From positions 3,377,501 through 3,441,500 of the forward strand of contig JAPQWV010000051.1 in assembly GCA_027422505.1 (NCBI GenBank): 64,000 nt of DNA. The letters run 5' to 3'. The position numbers were made by a program, and so were the translations under genes. Within the stretch, counting starts at the first letter, position 1; every line of letters begins with the position of its first letter. A model generated the notes under the pieces. That model worked only from the letters and a program-made list of their open reading frames with translations. It made no database searches and was not told where the DNA came from. The DNA is from Craterostigma plantagineum (lineage: Eukaryota > Streptophyta > Magnoliopsida > Lamiales > Linderniaceae). Below are positions 1-12,051 of this stretch, piece after piece.

Positions 1-139
1 ATTTATTGGGAGAGAATACTAATAATTAGACACATATATTGAAATCAATGAGGACTAATTCCATTGAAAGTTGATCGCAGTCACATAGTCGACAACTAAG
101 TTCAGGAACAATACTAAATTTTGAATTTGTATGGAATTT

Positions 140-670
140 TTTAGGCCTAATTTTAGCCCAAGCCCATAATAGCTCGTGAAGTTTCTTTCTGAAAACAATT
201 GACAATAGTATGAGTTTGCATACAAGCTTATATACTTGACCAATTTCTTCGGTGTGGAACTTGGATTTGACATCAATAATCCTCATCTCAAACTCAAGAC
301 CACCCAATTATCCTCTATTTCAACGAACGATTACCTGTAGCAACCGCTTCCACACAATCATCTGCGCCAAACGCTTTCATCGCAATTCATCAATCGACTT
401 ACAAGGGCGGAAACACCACCCACATCGTATCCAGGCTACAAACTCGATCTATTTGAAGCACACCCATGTGTGTTTGCTCCATGCTCACCGCACCGAGAGA
501 TTTTTTTTCAGGCCCAATTACAGCTCAAGCCCAAGCTCAGATCATACAAGCTTGTGTGGTTTCTCTCTAACTAGTGGGCAATAGATGAAGTTAGCCCACG
601 AGCTTATATATACTTGACAAACTTCTTCGATTTATCTGATATGGGACTTGAGTTTGACATCCAACAAAAT
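140..670. repeat. Diverged direct repeat pair (about 140-300 and 510-670)
   Basis: Two stretches share a diverged order of short motifs: an AAGCCCA-rich segment, then ACAAGCTT or ACGAGCTTATATA, then TACTTGAC, then a GGAACTTGGATTTGACATC-like end. They are about 370 bp apart. They may be remnants of a very short LTR-type element or an old local duplication. The same pair recurs in copy 2 (about 7488-8018). I see no gene here. Confidence 0.4.
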
Positions 671-809
671 CGATAGCTCAAGGGCTTTTATTTTTATAAA
701 ACTATTTTACCTTGGAAAAGTCGAGTACAAAAGGAGCTATTTTCTGGAATTTAACTCATATATTTGATACATCAATATCATCAAATAGGGTTTTCGCTCG
801 GTTAATGTA

Positions 810-1051
810 CTCCCTCTGTCCCAAACGGTTATGTACATTTGAGGTATGCCACGGTTTTTAAGAAACTGAATATTTTAATAACATAGTACAATTAAAAGGT
901 GAAAAAGTGTATATTTTGACACGTCTCTTAAGAGTATTTAATATTATTATATTGATTATTTGCGGTAGTTTTTTGCTATAAAAGGAAATGCACAAAAGGG
1001 AACGAGACGCCCGATATAGTAAAATGTATAAATGGTCTGGGATGGAGGCAG
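810..1051. mobile_element. Stowaway-type MITE (copy 1)
   Basis: The left end reads TA|CTCCCTCTGTCCC and the right end GGGATGGAGGCAG|TA. These are inverted termini of the classic Stowaway type, flanked by a TA target duplication (808-809 and 1052-1053). The 242-bp AT-rich interior has no coding potential, as usual for a Tc1/mariner-derived MITE. Confidence 0.85.
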
Positions 1052-1116
1052 TATAAGTTTTACTCTATATTATTAACTCGATATACCTATAGGCTATAAA
1101 GTAAAATTACAATAAC

Positions 1117-1326
1117 CTGTGAAATCAATGATTAGTCTGCCATCGGACCACCGACCCGTGGCCGCGGGCGGATACAGATCAAGTTGCCCGTGTCCGGAAG
1201 TGAATCTCCAATTTGGTACAAATATTGTACAGCACACCTATAAAAGGTTGCATAAACATAAGTATACAAACTCATTAAGGAGAATAATAATGCATATATT
1301 CCCATTTTGGAAAGAAAATACATCAT
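1117..1326 (-). pseudogene. GDSL esterase/lipase, exon-1 fragment (copy 1)
   Basis: Reading from 1326 downward gives a signal-peptide-like start (MMYFLSKMGIYALLFSLMSL) and then QIGDSLPDTGNL, a well-kept block I of plant GDSL esterases with the GDS nucleophile motif. Compared with exon 1 of the neighbouring gene (6414-6675), about 50 bp is missing after the RPRPRVGGPM stretch. This brings a stop codon (MAD*) ahead of the ordinary exon end, CAG|GT, near 1117. No matching exons 2-4 follow in the window. I read it as a dead 5' gene fragment, repeated at 8465-8674. Confidence 0.75.
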
Positions 1327-1380
1327 GCAATTTATTCAAGAATGAATGTTGAAGACGCATACTTCCATTGGCTATTTATA

Positions 1381-1415
<35 letters not shown>

Positions 1416-1494
1416 TAGGAAGTACGAATGGTGGATTGTCAACCCTTTCTCATTTCAAGTACGAGAACTTTATTACTAATGTAATATTCCCTTT

Positions 1495-4067
1495 TGTTGG
1501 ATCCAGCTAATTAAACGGTTGAAAAGTCAAGGAGAATATCAAATTCTCTTCTTCAACTAATGATGCATGCAATGACGGATTATGGCTTGGCTTCTTGCTT
1601 GTGTTCTTGCCTATATAAAGGCATGGTGCTATCATTTGTAATGTACCCCAAATGAGAGAAAGAGAGAGCGAGTGAGGGAGAGGGAAAATGAGAGGGAAAA
1701 AGAAAAAGAAAAGAAAAAAAAGGAAAATCTTGTCCGGGCGGATAAGGGTGAGAGCGGGTGTAGTTTTTACTAGGTAGTTGAGAGTTGGTAAAAAACAATA
1801 CCTGGGTGGGTAAGGGGTCTCGGATTTTGGGTTTAACACGAGCGTTATTTTGTACAGTGTAATATTCTCAAATATAGTAAAACTATTGTCTCTCCGTGGA
1901 TGTAGGCGGTATTGGCCGAACCACGTAAAATCTCGGTGTTCTTTCGGTGTCATTTCGACTTTAATTAATATCCGATAAATTGTCGCGGGGTTCAAATACA
2001 ACTACCGCTGGCCCAGAATTAAATATTACCGCTCAATCCCAACAAGTGGTATCAGAGCCAAATCCTGCTGGTATTCTGAGTATGCTCTGTGGTTGCAGCT
2101 GTGTCTGATCTTCTACATCAAAAAAGATATCAGAAGGGAACGTCGATCGGGGGGAGCCAATGTCAGAGCGAGGTTCAACGAGTTGATGCCTTGTACTGAA
2201 GAAATAATGGTACAAGATGGTTATCGTTGATGGGATGCTCGGTGTGGGCGGAGCTTGTGCGGCGGTGGAGTTTCGGAGGGATAAGCGACAGTGTGCTGGT
2301 GCGGGTAGGTTTCACTCTGCGGTAGAGAAGAGTGAAGGATGTGCTCTTTTGTCAAAGCTGGGTGATAAGCTTTGATGGGAGACGGAAAAGTCGGAGTAAA
2401 TGACAAATGATTTAGGGTCATGATGTGTCGGAGAGGAAGAAGTAAGGCCCTGTTACTTCTTATCTCGCTTCCTGATTCGGGTGATAATTTGATCACAACC
2501 ATCCGGTACGAGATGGCGCAGACGGTGGATGGTGGAGTCAACTCTTTTGGAGCAAGAAAAGAGAAGGCGATCAAACTATGGTGATTGTCGGGCGTTGGCT
2601 ATTTTCAGAGTGAATAATAGAGGAAGGTGATACGCCAAGAGATTTGGAGACAACAGCAGACCCAAATCCAGGTGGCGGGAAGGGCATGTGATGCTACAAA
2701 TGTGGTGAGCCGGGACACATCAGGAGAAATTGTCCGACTTGGAGGAAGAAGGACAAGCGGCTAGGAAAATTATACAACGGAGGTAGCACACGGTTTATCT
2801 TAGAGACGTTCTCACAGTCTCTAATGATGGCGCTCGTTCTTAGGAAGAATGATATTAAATTCGGGTTTGCTCCAAGAGAATATTTTGATGCGTTCTGGAA
2901 ATTGCGAACAGTTTTTTTCGATCTCCATGGGCTGATGGATATCGTTGTGTTGTTCGGTGTGTTGGAATGGGGAAGATCAAAATGGTTGACGGAGCGGTAC
3001 GCATTTTGGGTGGTGTGACGTTGTCTCACAGTTGCATAGAATTTAATCTTGAGCCAGTCAGATTCCAGGGCTATGGGGTTTTCATAGCAGGGGGAGTCTG
3101 GAAAATCATACATGGCGGAATAGGTCCTACCAAAGGGAGAAGAGTGCAAAGGTTTGTATCGTCTGGACGTGAGTATATTATATAATACTCAGACTTCGAT
3201 GGGTTCATGAAAATCGCGCGCATGGTATAAAGGCAGACGATGGTGAGAAGGAAAGTCCTGCTGGTGAAGGGGTTGCATCGAAGTCCCTCTTCGGGAATCG
3301 ACGTGTCGAGTCGGTTCAACATAGCTGCACATAAGATTGGCCATTGAATGAATCAAGTGGGGTAAGGATCAGAATTCTTGATTCGGATTATGTGTAGGTG
3401 CTACAAGGAAGGTCAATGAACGTTCGTGGTATTTACGAATGGATTACTCTCATTCTCGGGTTCGCTGGAGTGCTCTCTGGAGAAGATGCTGAATGTCGCT
3501 GGAGGGGGAGAATTGTTGGATCCAGCTCATTAAACGGTTGAAAAGTCAAGGAGAATATCAAATTCTCTTCTTCAACTAATGATGCATGCAATGACGGATT
3601 ACAGCTTGGCTTCTTGCTTGTGTTCTTGCCTATATAAAGGCATGGTGCTATCATTTGTAATGTACCCCAAATTGAGAGAAAGAGAGCGAGTGAGGGAGAG
3701 GGAAAATGAGAGGGAAAAAGAAAAAGAAAAGAAAAAAAAAAGGAAAATCTTGTCCGGGCGGATAAGGGTGAGAGCGGGTGTAGTTTTTACTAGGTAGTTG
3801 AGAGTTGGTACAAAAATATTACCCGGGTGGGTAAGGGGTCTCGGGTTTTGGGTTTAAACACGAGCGTTATTTTGTACGGTGTAATATTCTCAAATATAGT
3901 AAAACTATTGTCTCTCCGTGGATGTAGGCGGTATTGGCCGAACCACGTAAAATCTCGGTGTTCTTTCGGTGTCATTTCGACTTTAATTAATATCCCGATA
4001 AATTGTCGCGGGGTCCAAATACAACTATCGCTGACCCGAAATTAAATATTACCGCTCAACCCCAACA
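1495..4067 (+). mobile_element. Degenerate Copia LTR retrotransposon (copy 1)
   Basis: The element runs TG...CA with LTRs at 1495-2044 and 3514-4067 and a perfect 5-bp target duplication, CCTTT, at 1490-1494 and 4068-4072. Two bases inside the 5' LTR lies TGGTATCAGAGCC (2047-2059), a primer-binding site complementary to initiator tRNA-Met. A purine tract (GGAGGGGGAGAA) precedes the 3' LTR. The interior is only about 1.47 kb. It keeps a gag zinc knuckle (CYKCGEPGHIRRNCP, about 2690-2735) and a stretch near 2965-3180 (MVDGAVRILGGVTLSHSCIE, then GYGVFIAGGVWKIIHGG) that resembles the Copia GAG-pre-integrase segment. Stops and deletions remove integrase and reverse transcriptase, so it is non-autonomous. 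The two LTRs differ at several sites, so it is older than the block duplication. Confidence 0.92.
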
Positions 4068-4072
4068 CCTTT

Positions 4073-4703
4073 TAGGTAGAGATCGTAGTCAACTTGACGA
4101 GAGTTGCTAGGTGTGCCAAACATTTTTGCATTATTCCATTCATTTAATATGCTGCATTATTGTTATAACGCTACGAAATTTTGATTTCATGGTTGGATTG
4201 GATGGCTGCTAAGAATGGAACATTATTTGTTTCAAATCCTCAAATAGGTGTCTCGTAATAAAATAAAACTTTACGTCGTTTTGATTTTTTGACTTTCAAT
4301 CACTGCTTCAAAATTTCTCTCGGGAAAAAAATTATATTTGACGAAATTCCTACAATGCTTTCATGACTAGTGTTGAATCAAGCGGACGTTTCCGTAATTT
4401 TGAGATGTACTTGGATAATTATATAAGTATCCAGCAGAAAGAATGAACCAAATATATACCTAAATACTTTAAGCGAATCTTCTCGCCTTTCCTTTTTTCA
4501 TCATCGTCGGAAAATATTGTTTTGTACCATATCGTCATCCTTATATTAGTCAAGCAGAATAAAGTTTCATCAAATAATTTCACACACACGAACATCAGCA
4601 TCATGCTTTCTATTTATGGGGACAAAGGATTTCTATTATTTTAAGTGTTACTATTATTTATCATTAAACATCATGCAGCCCATCAAAATCAAAAGACCAT
4701 TAA
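4073..4703. other. 3' flank of GDSL gene A; no gene seen
   Basis: AT-rich sequence between the Copia insertion and the stop codon of the GDSL gene on the minus strand. It presumably holds the 3' untranslated region. I see no other feature. The same sequence occurs at 11421-12051. Confidence 0.6.
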
Positions 4704-6675
4704 TTATGGAGCACAACCGATCTTCGAGAAAAGGTCTCTGTTAAGAATTTCAGTGATTCTACGATAGGCATTTTCAGTTGCATGAATTCCATCCCAAAAT
4801 ATATAAGTATTTGGATTAGGGCAAAGTGTAACTCCAGGGTTTCCACAAAACCCTGGGCCTTGTAAATCGTACGGAGGTTCTCCACAACATACTTGTAATA
4901 AAGCACTCGAATTAAAACCTGAAAAAAAAAGAATTATAAATTCGAATATCCCTCGTCGAAATCGAGTATGAATATATAAAACGTTAGAAATAATACTCAT
5001 AAAAAGAACTTACCAAGCAAAGCAGCGTTGCGCAAAACCGATAAGTAGGCGTTGTAATAATCCGAGTAGATGATTCGAACAAAGGGAAATTCAAGCCTAA
5101 GAGACCTCAAAGTTGATCGGAGATCATTATTTTGGTAAATTACGATATCGTTTAAGCTCCTTAAGCATCCCAAATCGTCGTACGTCGTAGAATCGTTACT
5201 TGGACGAGCGTAAATTGCGAATGGTGCGCATCCTATTGGTAAATTCCCCGGCACCACTATTTGCTTCGCGCCAAGATTGATTATTTTCTATTATCAAGAA
5301 ACGTAAAGAGTAACATAATTAGAATGATGAATATGTTGAGATTTCGATTTCCATCCCATGTTTTAGTTCAGCTCGCCCGACTTGATAAGTATATCAAAGA
5401 GGCAACTTTCATCTATTACTGATTGGTTTTATGTTGAAGCCCTCAATTTCAAATAAATAAATCAAATATGATAACCAATGTGTTGAAGACTATACGAACC
5501 CTAGTGGCATTTGCAATGGCTTGATTTATAAAAGGGACCAATTCTATGATCTGCTGAAGTGTTACAAACTGACGACAAGTATGTAGTAAACCATGATACT
5601 TGCTCGGACAATGGCGGGATATTTGGAATGGCGATTACGCCCCTCGAAGCCAAGAAAATTGGGTCCAACGCTGTACTTCCGGCGACTGCAAAGTTAACGC
5701 CGTTTTCGAAAGAAGCAAATGTGTCCAAGTAAGGGTTTAACAGTGGTAGACCCAAAGCCATGGCTGTCATGAATATTACCATAAACTTAAATATATAAAC
5801 GTGGTATATGTACTAAGGACGTGAAAATTAGAAATGGCAAAATTCTGTGAGGAGGAGGATTGCAGAAATGAAACATTTTGATAGATAAATGATATAATTT
5901 CCTAGTTCAATGATTTCATTGTAAGAATAAAATTAAACTAATGCAGTATGTCAAATAAGGGTTTCGCTTGGCAAATAAACATCAAATATTGCGCAGTAAG
6001 TCCTGTATATTTAAGGAGTGGCATTTTAAGTACATCTAAGGTAGGAGGTCATATTTTAGTTTAGGACAACACTTTTCAAAACTGGAGCAATTTGATGACA
6101 TTAAGTTTCAAAATTATGGGGCTAATTTTTCTCAAATCACTTCGATTTTGAAACTTACTATCCTAAAATAGCAACCGTCAATTCATTTTTCCTCAAACTA
6201 CTTCAAATTGAAACTCAATATCCCAAAATTGCAACCCTATAGTTTAGGTGTATGTAACGTCATCACCCTAATATACATGACCAAAAAAACATGTAAGCCT
6301 ATTATTAATCATACACTAGTATTTAGGCACATTCTATGCATGTACAAATTAATTAAGAGGTAGCTACTATGAGGTTCTGACAATAAAATAAAAAGATATA
6401 ACTAAATTATTACCTGTGAAATCGGTGATTACCCGCCCATCGGACCAGCGGCCCGTTGGCTTACCCGGGAATGTCTCACCATAGGGCAGGCGGGCGGCGG
6501 GTGCAAATGGGCCCACGGGCGGGATACGGATCAAGTTACCCGTATCAGCAGTTGAAGCTCCAAATTGGTACAAATATTGTATAGGACATACAAAAGTTGC
6601 ATGAACGTAGCAAGTACACAAACTCATTAAAGCGAACAAAAGTGCATATGATCCCATACTGGTAAGAAAATACAT
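4704..6675 (-). pseudogene. GDSL esterase/lipase, gene A, internally deleted
   Basis: Four exons can be placed on the minus strand: 6414-6675, 5500-5763, 5014-5287 and 4704-4918, all with GT/AG borders. Exon 1 begins with a secretion signal (MYFLTSMGSYALLFALMSL) and carries FGASTADTGNL, block I with the GDS Asp changed to Ala. Exon 2 has LGLPLLNPYLDTFASFENG and NFAVAGSTALD, typical of the family. After SSVCNTSAD the reading frame breaks: the block that normally carries the GxND oxyanion residue is missing, and the frame resumes as IIELVPFINQAIANATR. Exon 3 reads LGAKQIVVPGNLPIGCAP. Exon 4 ends with WDGIHATENAY, holding the Asp and His of the triad. The family hydrolyses esters of secreted plant metabolites. 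This copy should be inactive. Confidence 0.85.
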
Positions 6676-6936
6676 CGTGCAATATTTTCTTTGAAGTTTG
6701 AAATATTGAAGATACAACACAAGCATTGGCCTACTTATAGCAGGGAATGGGAATAATGGTGAATTGTCAACCCTTTCTTTTCTCCTTTCGAGTACGATAG
6801 GATTAATTTCGTATTTAATCTCCTTTATTTCGATTGCTATTTGGTGACGCGTTCTAAATCATTCCAAGCATTTTCTCCATCATTTGATTTATTACACGTG
6901 CTACTATTTTCCAAAGTTGAATATAGGATGTCTCTA
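6676..6936. promoter_or_regulatory. Upstream region of GDSL gene A
   Basis: AT-rich sequence 5' of the GDSL start codon on the minus strand. It should contain the old promoter, but I cannot place a convincing TATA box. The 6675 start was chosen because it opens directly into a hydrophobic signal peptide. Confidence 0.35.
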
Positions 6937-7155
6937 GGGTCTGTTTGTTTTCCTAGATAAGGCCTGATAATATAAATAAGAATCTATATTACTATGTTTG
7001 GTTTCTATGCTGCAGCTCGTTAATAAATGAAAGCCCGCTAAAATAAAACGGGCTCTGTGATAAATAGTCTTGGATAAATGGGCAGGATAAAATAAGACGG
7101 GCTTGACAAACAATTATCTTGGGCCTTATCTGACATATTACAACCAAACACACCC
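6937..7155. mobile_element. Short MITE with GGGTSTGTTTG termini
   Basis: The left end GGGTCTGTTTGTTTTCC and the right end, reading GGGTGTGTTTGGTTG on the other strand, form imperfect inverted repeats that extend into a shared GATAAGGCC motif. A TA dinucleotide flanks each side. At 219 bp with no reading frame, this is a MITE of the PIF/Harbinger or Tc1 kind. It lies in the part of the repeat period that is not duplicated in the window. Confidence 0.65.
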
Positions 7156-8157
7156 TACAATATTAAATGTGTGCAGTACCCTACAAATTTTGACTCTTTT
7201 AGGGGTTGGTTTGGTGGGAATTTTTACTTTCTTATTTTTATTCTTGATGAAGTGTTCTGTAACCGTAAGTTCACATCGCATTTCGACTGAGTTCAGCTTA
7301 AAAAAAAATAATGAAATTGAACCACTACAAGAGTTGAATGCATGATATATTTATTGGGAGAGAATACTAATAATTAGACACATATATTGAAATCAATGAG
7401 GACTAATTCCATTGAAAGTTGATCGCAGTCACATAGTCGACAACTAAGTTCAGGAACAATACTAAATTTTGAATTTGTATGGAATTTTTTAGGCCTAATT
7501 TTAGCCCAAGCCCATAATAGCTCGTGAAGTTTCTTTCTGAAAACAATTGACAATAGTATGAGTTTGCATACAAGCTTATATACTTGACCAATTTCTTCGG
7601 TGTGGAACTTGGATTTGACATCAATAATCCTCATCTCAAACTCAAGACCACCCAATTATCCTCTATTTCAACGAACGATTACCTGTAGCAACCGCTTCCA
7701 CACAATCATCTGCGCCAAACGCTTTCATCGCAATTCATCAATCGACTTACAAGGGCGGAAACACCACCCACATCGTATCCAGGCTACAAACTCGATCTAT
7801 TTGAAGCACACCCATGTGTGTTTGCTCCATGCTCACCGCACCGAGAGATTTTTTTTCAGGCCCAATTACAGCTCAAGCCCAAGCTCAGATCATACAAGCT
7901 TGTGTGGTTTCTCTCTAACTAGTGGGCAATAGATGAAGTTAGCCCACGAGCTTATATATACTTGACAAACTTCTTCGATTTATCTGATATGGGACTTGAG
8001 TTTGACATCCAACAAAATCGATAGCTCAAGGGCTTTTATTTTTATAAAACTATTTTACCTTGGAAAAGTCGAGTACAAAAGGAGCTATTTTCTGGAATTT
8101 AACTCATATATTTGATACATCAATATCATCAAATAGGGTTTTCGCTCGGTTAATGTA

Positions 8158-8399
8158 CTCCCTCTGTCCCAAACGGTTATGTACATTTGAGGTATGCCAC
8201 GGTTTTTAAGAAACTGAATATTTTAATAACATAGTACAATTAAAAGGTGAAAAAGTGTATATTTTGACACGTCTCTTAAGAGTATTTAATATTATTATAT
8301 TGATTATTTGCGGTAGTTTTTTGCTATAAAAGGAAATGCACAAAAGGGAACGAGACGCCCGATATAGTAAAATGTATAAATGGTCTGGGATGGAGGCAG
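8158..8399. mobile_element. Stowaway-type MITE (copy 2)
   Basis: Same element as at 810-1051, carried by the segmental duplication, with the same CTCCCTCTGTCCC end and TA flanks. Confidence 0.83.
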
Positions 8400-8464
8400 T
8401 ATAAGTTTTACTCTATATTATTAACTCGATATACCTATAGGCTATAAAGTAAAATTACAATAAC

Positions 8465-8674
8465 CTGTGAAATCAATGATTAGTCTGCCATCGGACCACC
8501 GACCCGTGGCCGCGGGCGGATACAGATCAAGTTGCCCGTGTCCGGAAGTGAATCTCCAATTTGGTACAAATATTGTACAGCACACCTATAAAAGGTTGCA
8601 TAAACATAAGTATACAAACTCATTAAGGAGAATAATAATGCATATATTCCCATTTTGGAAAGAAAATACATCAT
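8465..8674 (-). pseudogene. GDSL esterase/lipase, exon-1 fragment (copy 2)
   Basis: Identical to the fragment at 1117-1326, including the internal deletion and the early stop after GGPMAD. It lies upstream (minus-strand sense) of GDSL gene A exon 1 at 6675, with about 1.8 kb of spacer between them that holds no further GDSL exon. Confidence 0.75.
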
Positions 8675-8728
8675 GCAATTTATTCAAGAATGAATGTTGA
8701 AGACGCATACTTCCATTGGCTATTTATA

Positions 8729-8761
<33 letters not shown>

Positions 8762-8841
8762 TTAGGAAGTACGAATGGTGGATTGTCAACCCTTTCTCAT
8801 TTCAAGTACGAGAACTTTATTACTAATGTAATATTCCCTTT

Positions 8842-11415
8842 TGTTGGATCCAGCTAATTAAACGGTTGAAAAGTCAAGGAGAATATCAAATTCTCTTCTT
8901 CAACTAATGATGCATGCAATGACGGATTATGGCTTGGCTTCTTGCTTGTGTTCTTGCCTATATAAAGGCATGGTGCTATCATTTGTAATGTACCCCAAAT
9001 GAGAGAAAGAGAGAGCGAGTGAGGGAGAGGGAAAATGAGAGGGAAAAAGAAAAAGAAAAGAAAAAAAAGGAAAATCTTGTCCGGGCGGATAAGGGTGAGA
9101 GCGGGTGTAGTTTTTACTAGGTAGTTGAGAGTTGGTACAAAAACAATACCTGGGTGGGTAAGGGGTCTCGGATTTTGGGTTTAACACGAGCGTTATTTTG
9201 TACAGTGTAATATTCTCAAATATAGTAAAACTATTGTCTCTCCGTGGATGTAGGCGGTATTGGCCGAACCACGTAAAATCTCGGTGTTCTTTCGGTGTCA
9301 TTTCGACTTTAATTAATATCCGATAAATTGTCGCGGGGTTCAAATACAACTACCGCTGGCCCAGAATTAAATATTACCGCTCAATCCCAACAAGTGGTAT
9401 CAGAGCCAAATCCTGCTGGTATTCTGAGTATGCTCTGTGGTTGCAGCTGTGTCTGATCTTCTACATCAAAAAAGATATCAGAAGGGAACGTCGATCGGGG
9501 GGAGCCAATGTCAGAGCGAGGTTCAACGAGTTGATGCCTTGTACTGAAGAAATAATGGTACAAGATGGTTATCGTTGATGGGATGCTCGGTGTGGGCGGA
9601 GCTTGTGCGGCGGTGGAGTTTCGGAGGGATAAGCGACAGTGTGCTGGTGCGGGTAGGTTTCACTCTGCGGTAGAGAAGAGTGAAGGATGTGCTCTTTTGT
9701 CAAAGCTGGGTGATAAGCTTTGATGGGAGACGGAAAAGTCGGAGTAAATGACAAATGATTTAGGGTCATGATGTGTCGGAGAGGAAGAAGTAAGGCCCTG
9801 TTACTTCTTATCTCGCTTCCTGATTCGGGTGATAATTTGATCACAACCATCCGGTACGAGATGGCGCAGACGGTGGATGGTGGAGTCAACTCTTTTGGAG
9901 CAAGAAAAGAGAAGGCGATCAAACTATGGTGATTGTCGGGCGTTGGCTATTTTCAGAGTGAATAATAGAGGAAGGTGATACGCCAAGAGATTTGGAGACA
10001 ACAGCAGACCCAAATCCAGGTGGCGGGAAGGGCATGTGATGCTACAAATGTGGTGAGCCGGGACACATCAGGAGAAATTGTCCGACTTGGAGGAAGAAGG
10101 ACAAGCGGCTAGGAAAATTATACAACGGAGGTAGCACACGGTTTATCTTAGAGACGTTCTCACAGTCTCTAATGATGGCGCTCGTTCTTAGGAAGAATGA
10201 TATTAAATTCGGGTTTGCTCCAAGAGAATATTTTGATGCGTTCTGGAAATTGCGAACAGTTTTTTTCGATCTCCATGGGCTGATGGATATCGTTGTGTTG
10301 TTCGGTGTGTTGGAATGGGGAAGATCAAAATGGTTGACGGAGCGGTACGCATTTTGGGTGGTGTGACGTTGTCTCACAGTTGCATAGAATTTAATCTTGA
10401 GCCAGTCAGATTCCAGGGCTATGGGGTTTTCATAGCAGGGGGAGTCTGGAAAATCATACATGGCGGAATAGGTCCTACCAAAGGGAGAAGAGTGCAAAGG
10501 TTTGTATCGTCTGGACGTGAGTATATTATATAATACTCAGACTTCGATGGGTTCATGAAAATCGCGCGCATGGTATAAAGGCAGACGATGGTGAGAAGGA
10601 AAGTCCTGCTGGTGAAGGGGTTGCATCGAAGTCCCTCTTCGGGAATCGACGTGTCGAGTCGGTTCAACATAGCTGCACATAAGATTGGCCATTGAATGAA
10701 TCAAGTGGGGTAAGGATCAGAATTCTTGATTCGGATTATGTGTAGGTGCTACAAGGAAGGTCAATGAACGTTCGTGGTATTTACGAATGGATTACTCTCA
10801 TTCTCGGGTTCGCTGGAGTGCTCTCTGGAGAAGATGCTGAATGTCGCTGGAGGGGGAGAATTGTTGGATCCAGCTCATTAAACGGTTGAAAAGTCAAGGA
10901 GAATATCAAATTCTCTTCTTCAACTAATGATGCATGCAATGACGGATTACAGCTTGGCTTCTTGCTTGTGTTCTTGCCTATATAAAGGCATGGTGCTATC
11001 ATTTGTAATGTACCCCAAATTGAGAGAAAGAGAGCGAGTGAGGGAGAGGGAAAATGCGAGGGAAAAAGAAAAAGAAAAGAAAAAAAAAAGGAAAATCTTG
11101 TCCGGGCGGATAAGGGTGAGAGCGGGTGTAGTTTTTACTAGGTAGTTGAGAGTTGGTACAAAAATATTACCCGGGTGGGTAAGGGGTCTCGGGTTTTGGG
11201 TTTAAACACGAGCGTTATTTTGTACGGTGTAATATTCTCAAATATAGTAAAACTATTGTCTCTCCGTGGATGTAGGCGGTATTGGCCGAACCACGTAAAA
11301 TCTCGGTGTTCTTTCGGTGTCATTTCGACTTTAATTAATATCCCGATAAATTGTCGCGGGGTCCAAATACAACTATCGCTGACCCGAAATTAAATATTAC
11401 CGCTCAACCCCAACA
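8842..11415 (+). mobile_element. Degenerate Copia LTR retrotransposon (copy 2)
   Basis: Same insertion as at 1495-4067, copied with the surrounding block. LTRs lie at 8842-9392 and 10862-11415, with the same CCTTT target duplication, the same primer-binding site (9395-9407) and the same zinc-knuckle remnant. It matches the first copy except for isolated single-base differences, one in the 5' LTR near 9138. It is therefore not an independent insertion. Confidence 0.92.
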
Positions 11416-12051
11416 CCTTTTAGGTAGAGATCGTAGTCAACTTGACGAGAGTTGCTAGGTGTGCCAAACATTTTTGCATTATTCCATTCATTTAATATGC
11501 TGCATTATTGTTATAACGCTACGAAATTTTGATTTCATGGTTGGATTGGATGGCTGCTAAGAATGGAACATTATTTGTTTCAAATCCTCAAATAGGTGTC
11601 TCGTAATAAAATAAAACTTTACGTCGTTTTGATTTTTTGACTTTCAATCACTGCTTCAAAATTTCTCTCGGGAAAAAAATTATATTTGACGAAATTCCTA
11701 CAATGCTTTCATGACTAGTGTTGAATCAAGCGGACGTTTCCGTAATTTTGAGATGTACTTGGATAATTATATAAGTATCCAGCAGAAAGAATGAACCAAA
11801 TATATACCTAAATACTTTAAGCGAATCTTCTCGCCTTTCCTTTTTTCATCATCGTCGGAAAATATTGTTTTGTACCATATCGTCATCCTTATATTAGTCA
11901 AGCAGAATAAAGTTTCATCAAATAATTTCACACACACGAACATCAGCATCATGCTTTCTATTTATGGGGACAAAGGATTTCTATTATTTTAAGTGTTACT
12001 ATTATTTATCATTAAACATCATGCAGCCCATCAAAATCAAAAGACCATTAA

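Larger units (their letters stand above)
1..5628. repeat. Tandem segmental duplication, copy 1
   Basis: This block recurs at 7349-12976 with an offset of 7,348 bp (7,347 over short stretches after 1-bp indels). The differences I found are few: the TA-repeat length near 1400, one base near 1786, A versus C near 3706, and one A in the run near 4921. The left edge is cut by the window start. The right edge is where the two copies fall to ordinary paralogue similarity, inside GDSL exon 2. It contains a GDSL exon-1 fragment, a Stowaway MITE, a Copia element and the 3' half of a GDSL gene. Near-identity means either a recent duplication or an assembly artefact. Confidence 0.93.

Noticed and set aside
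1507..2001. Minus-strand open frame of 164 codons across the first Copia LTR, with similar ones at 8927 and 3790
   Set aside because: It runs through the LTR and its poly-purine tract, has no domain, and is only preserved as part of the repeated LTR.
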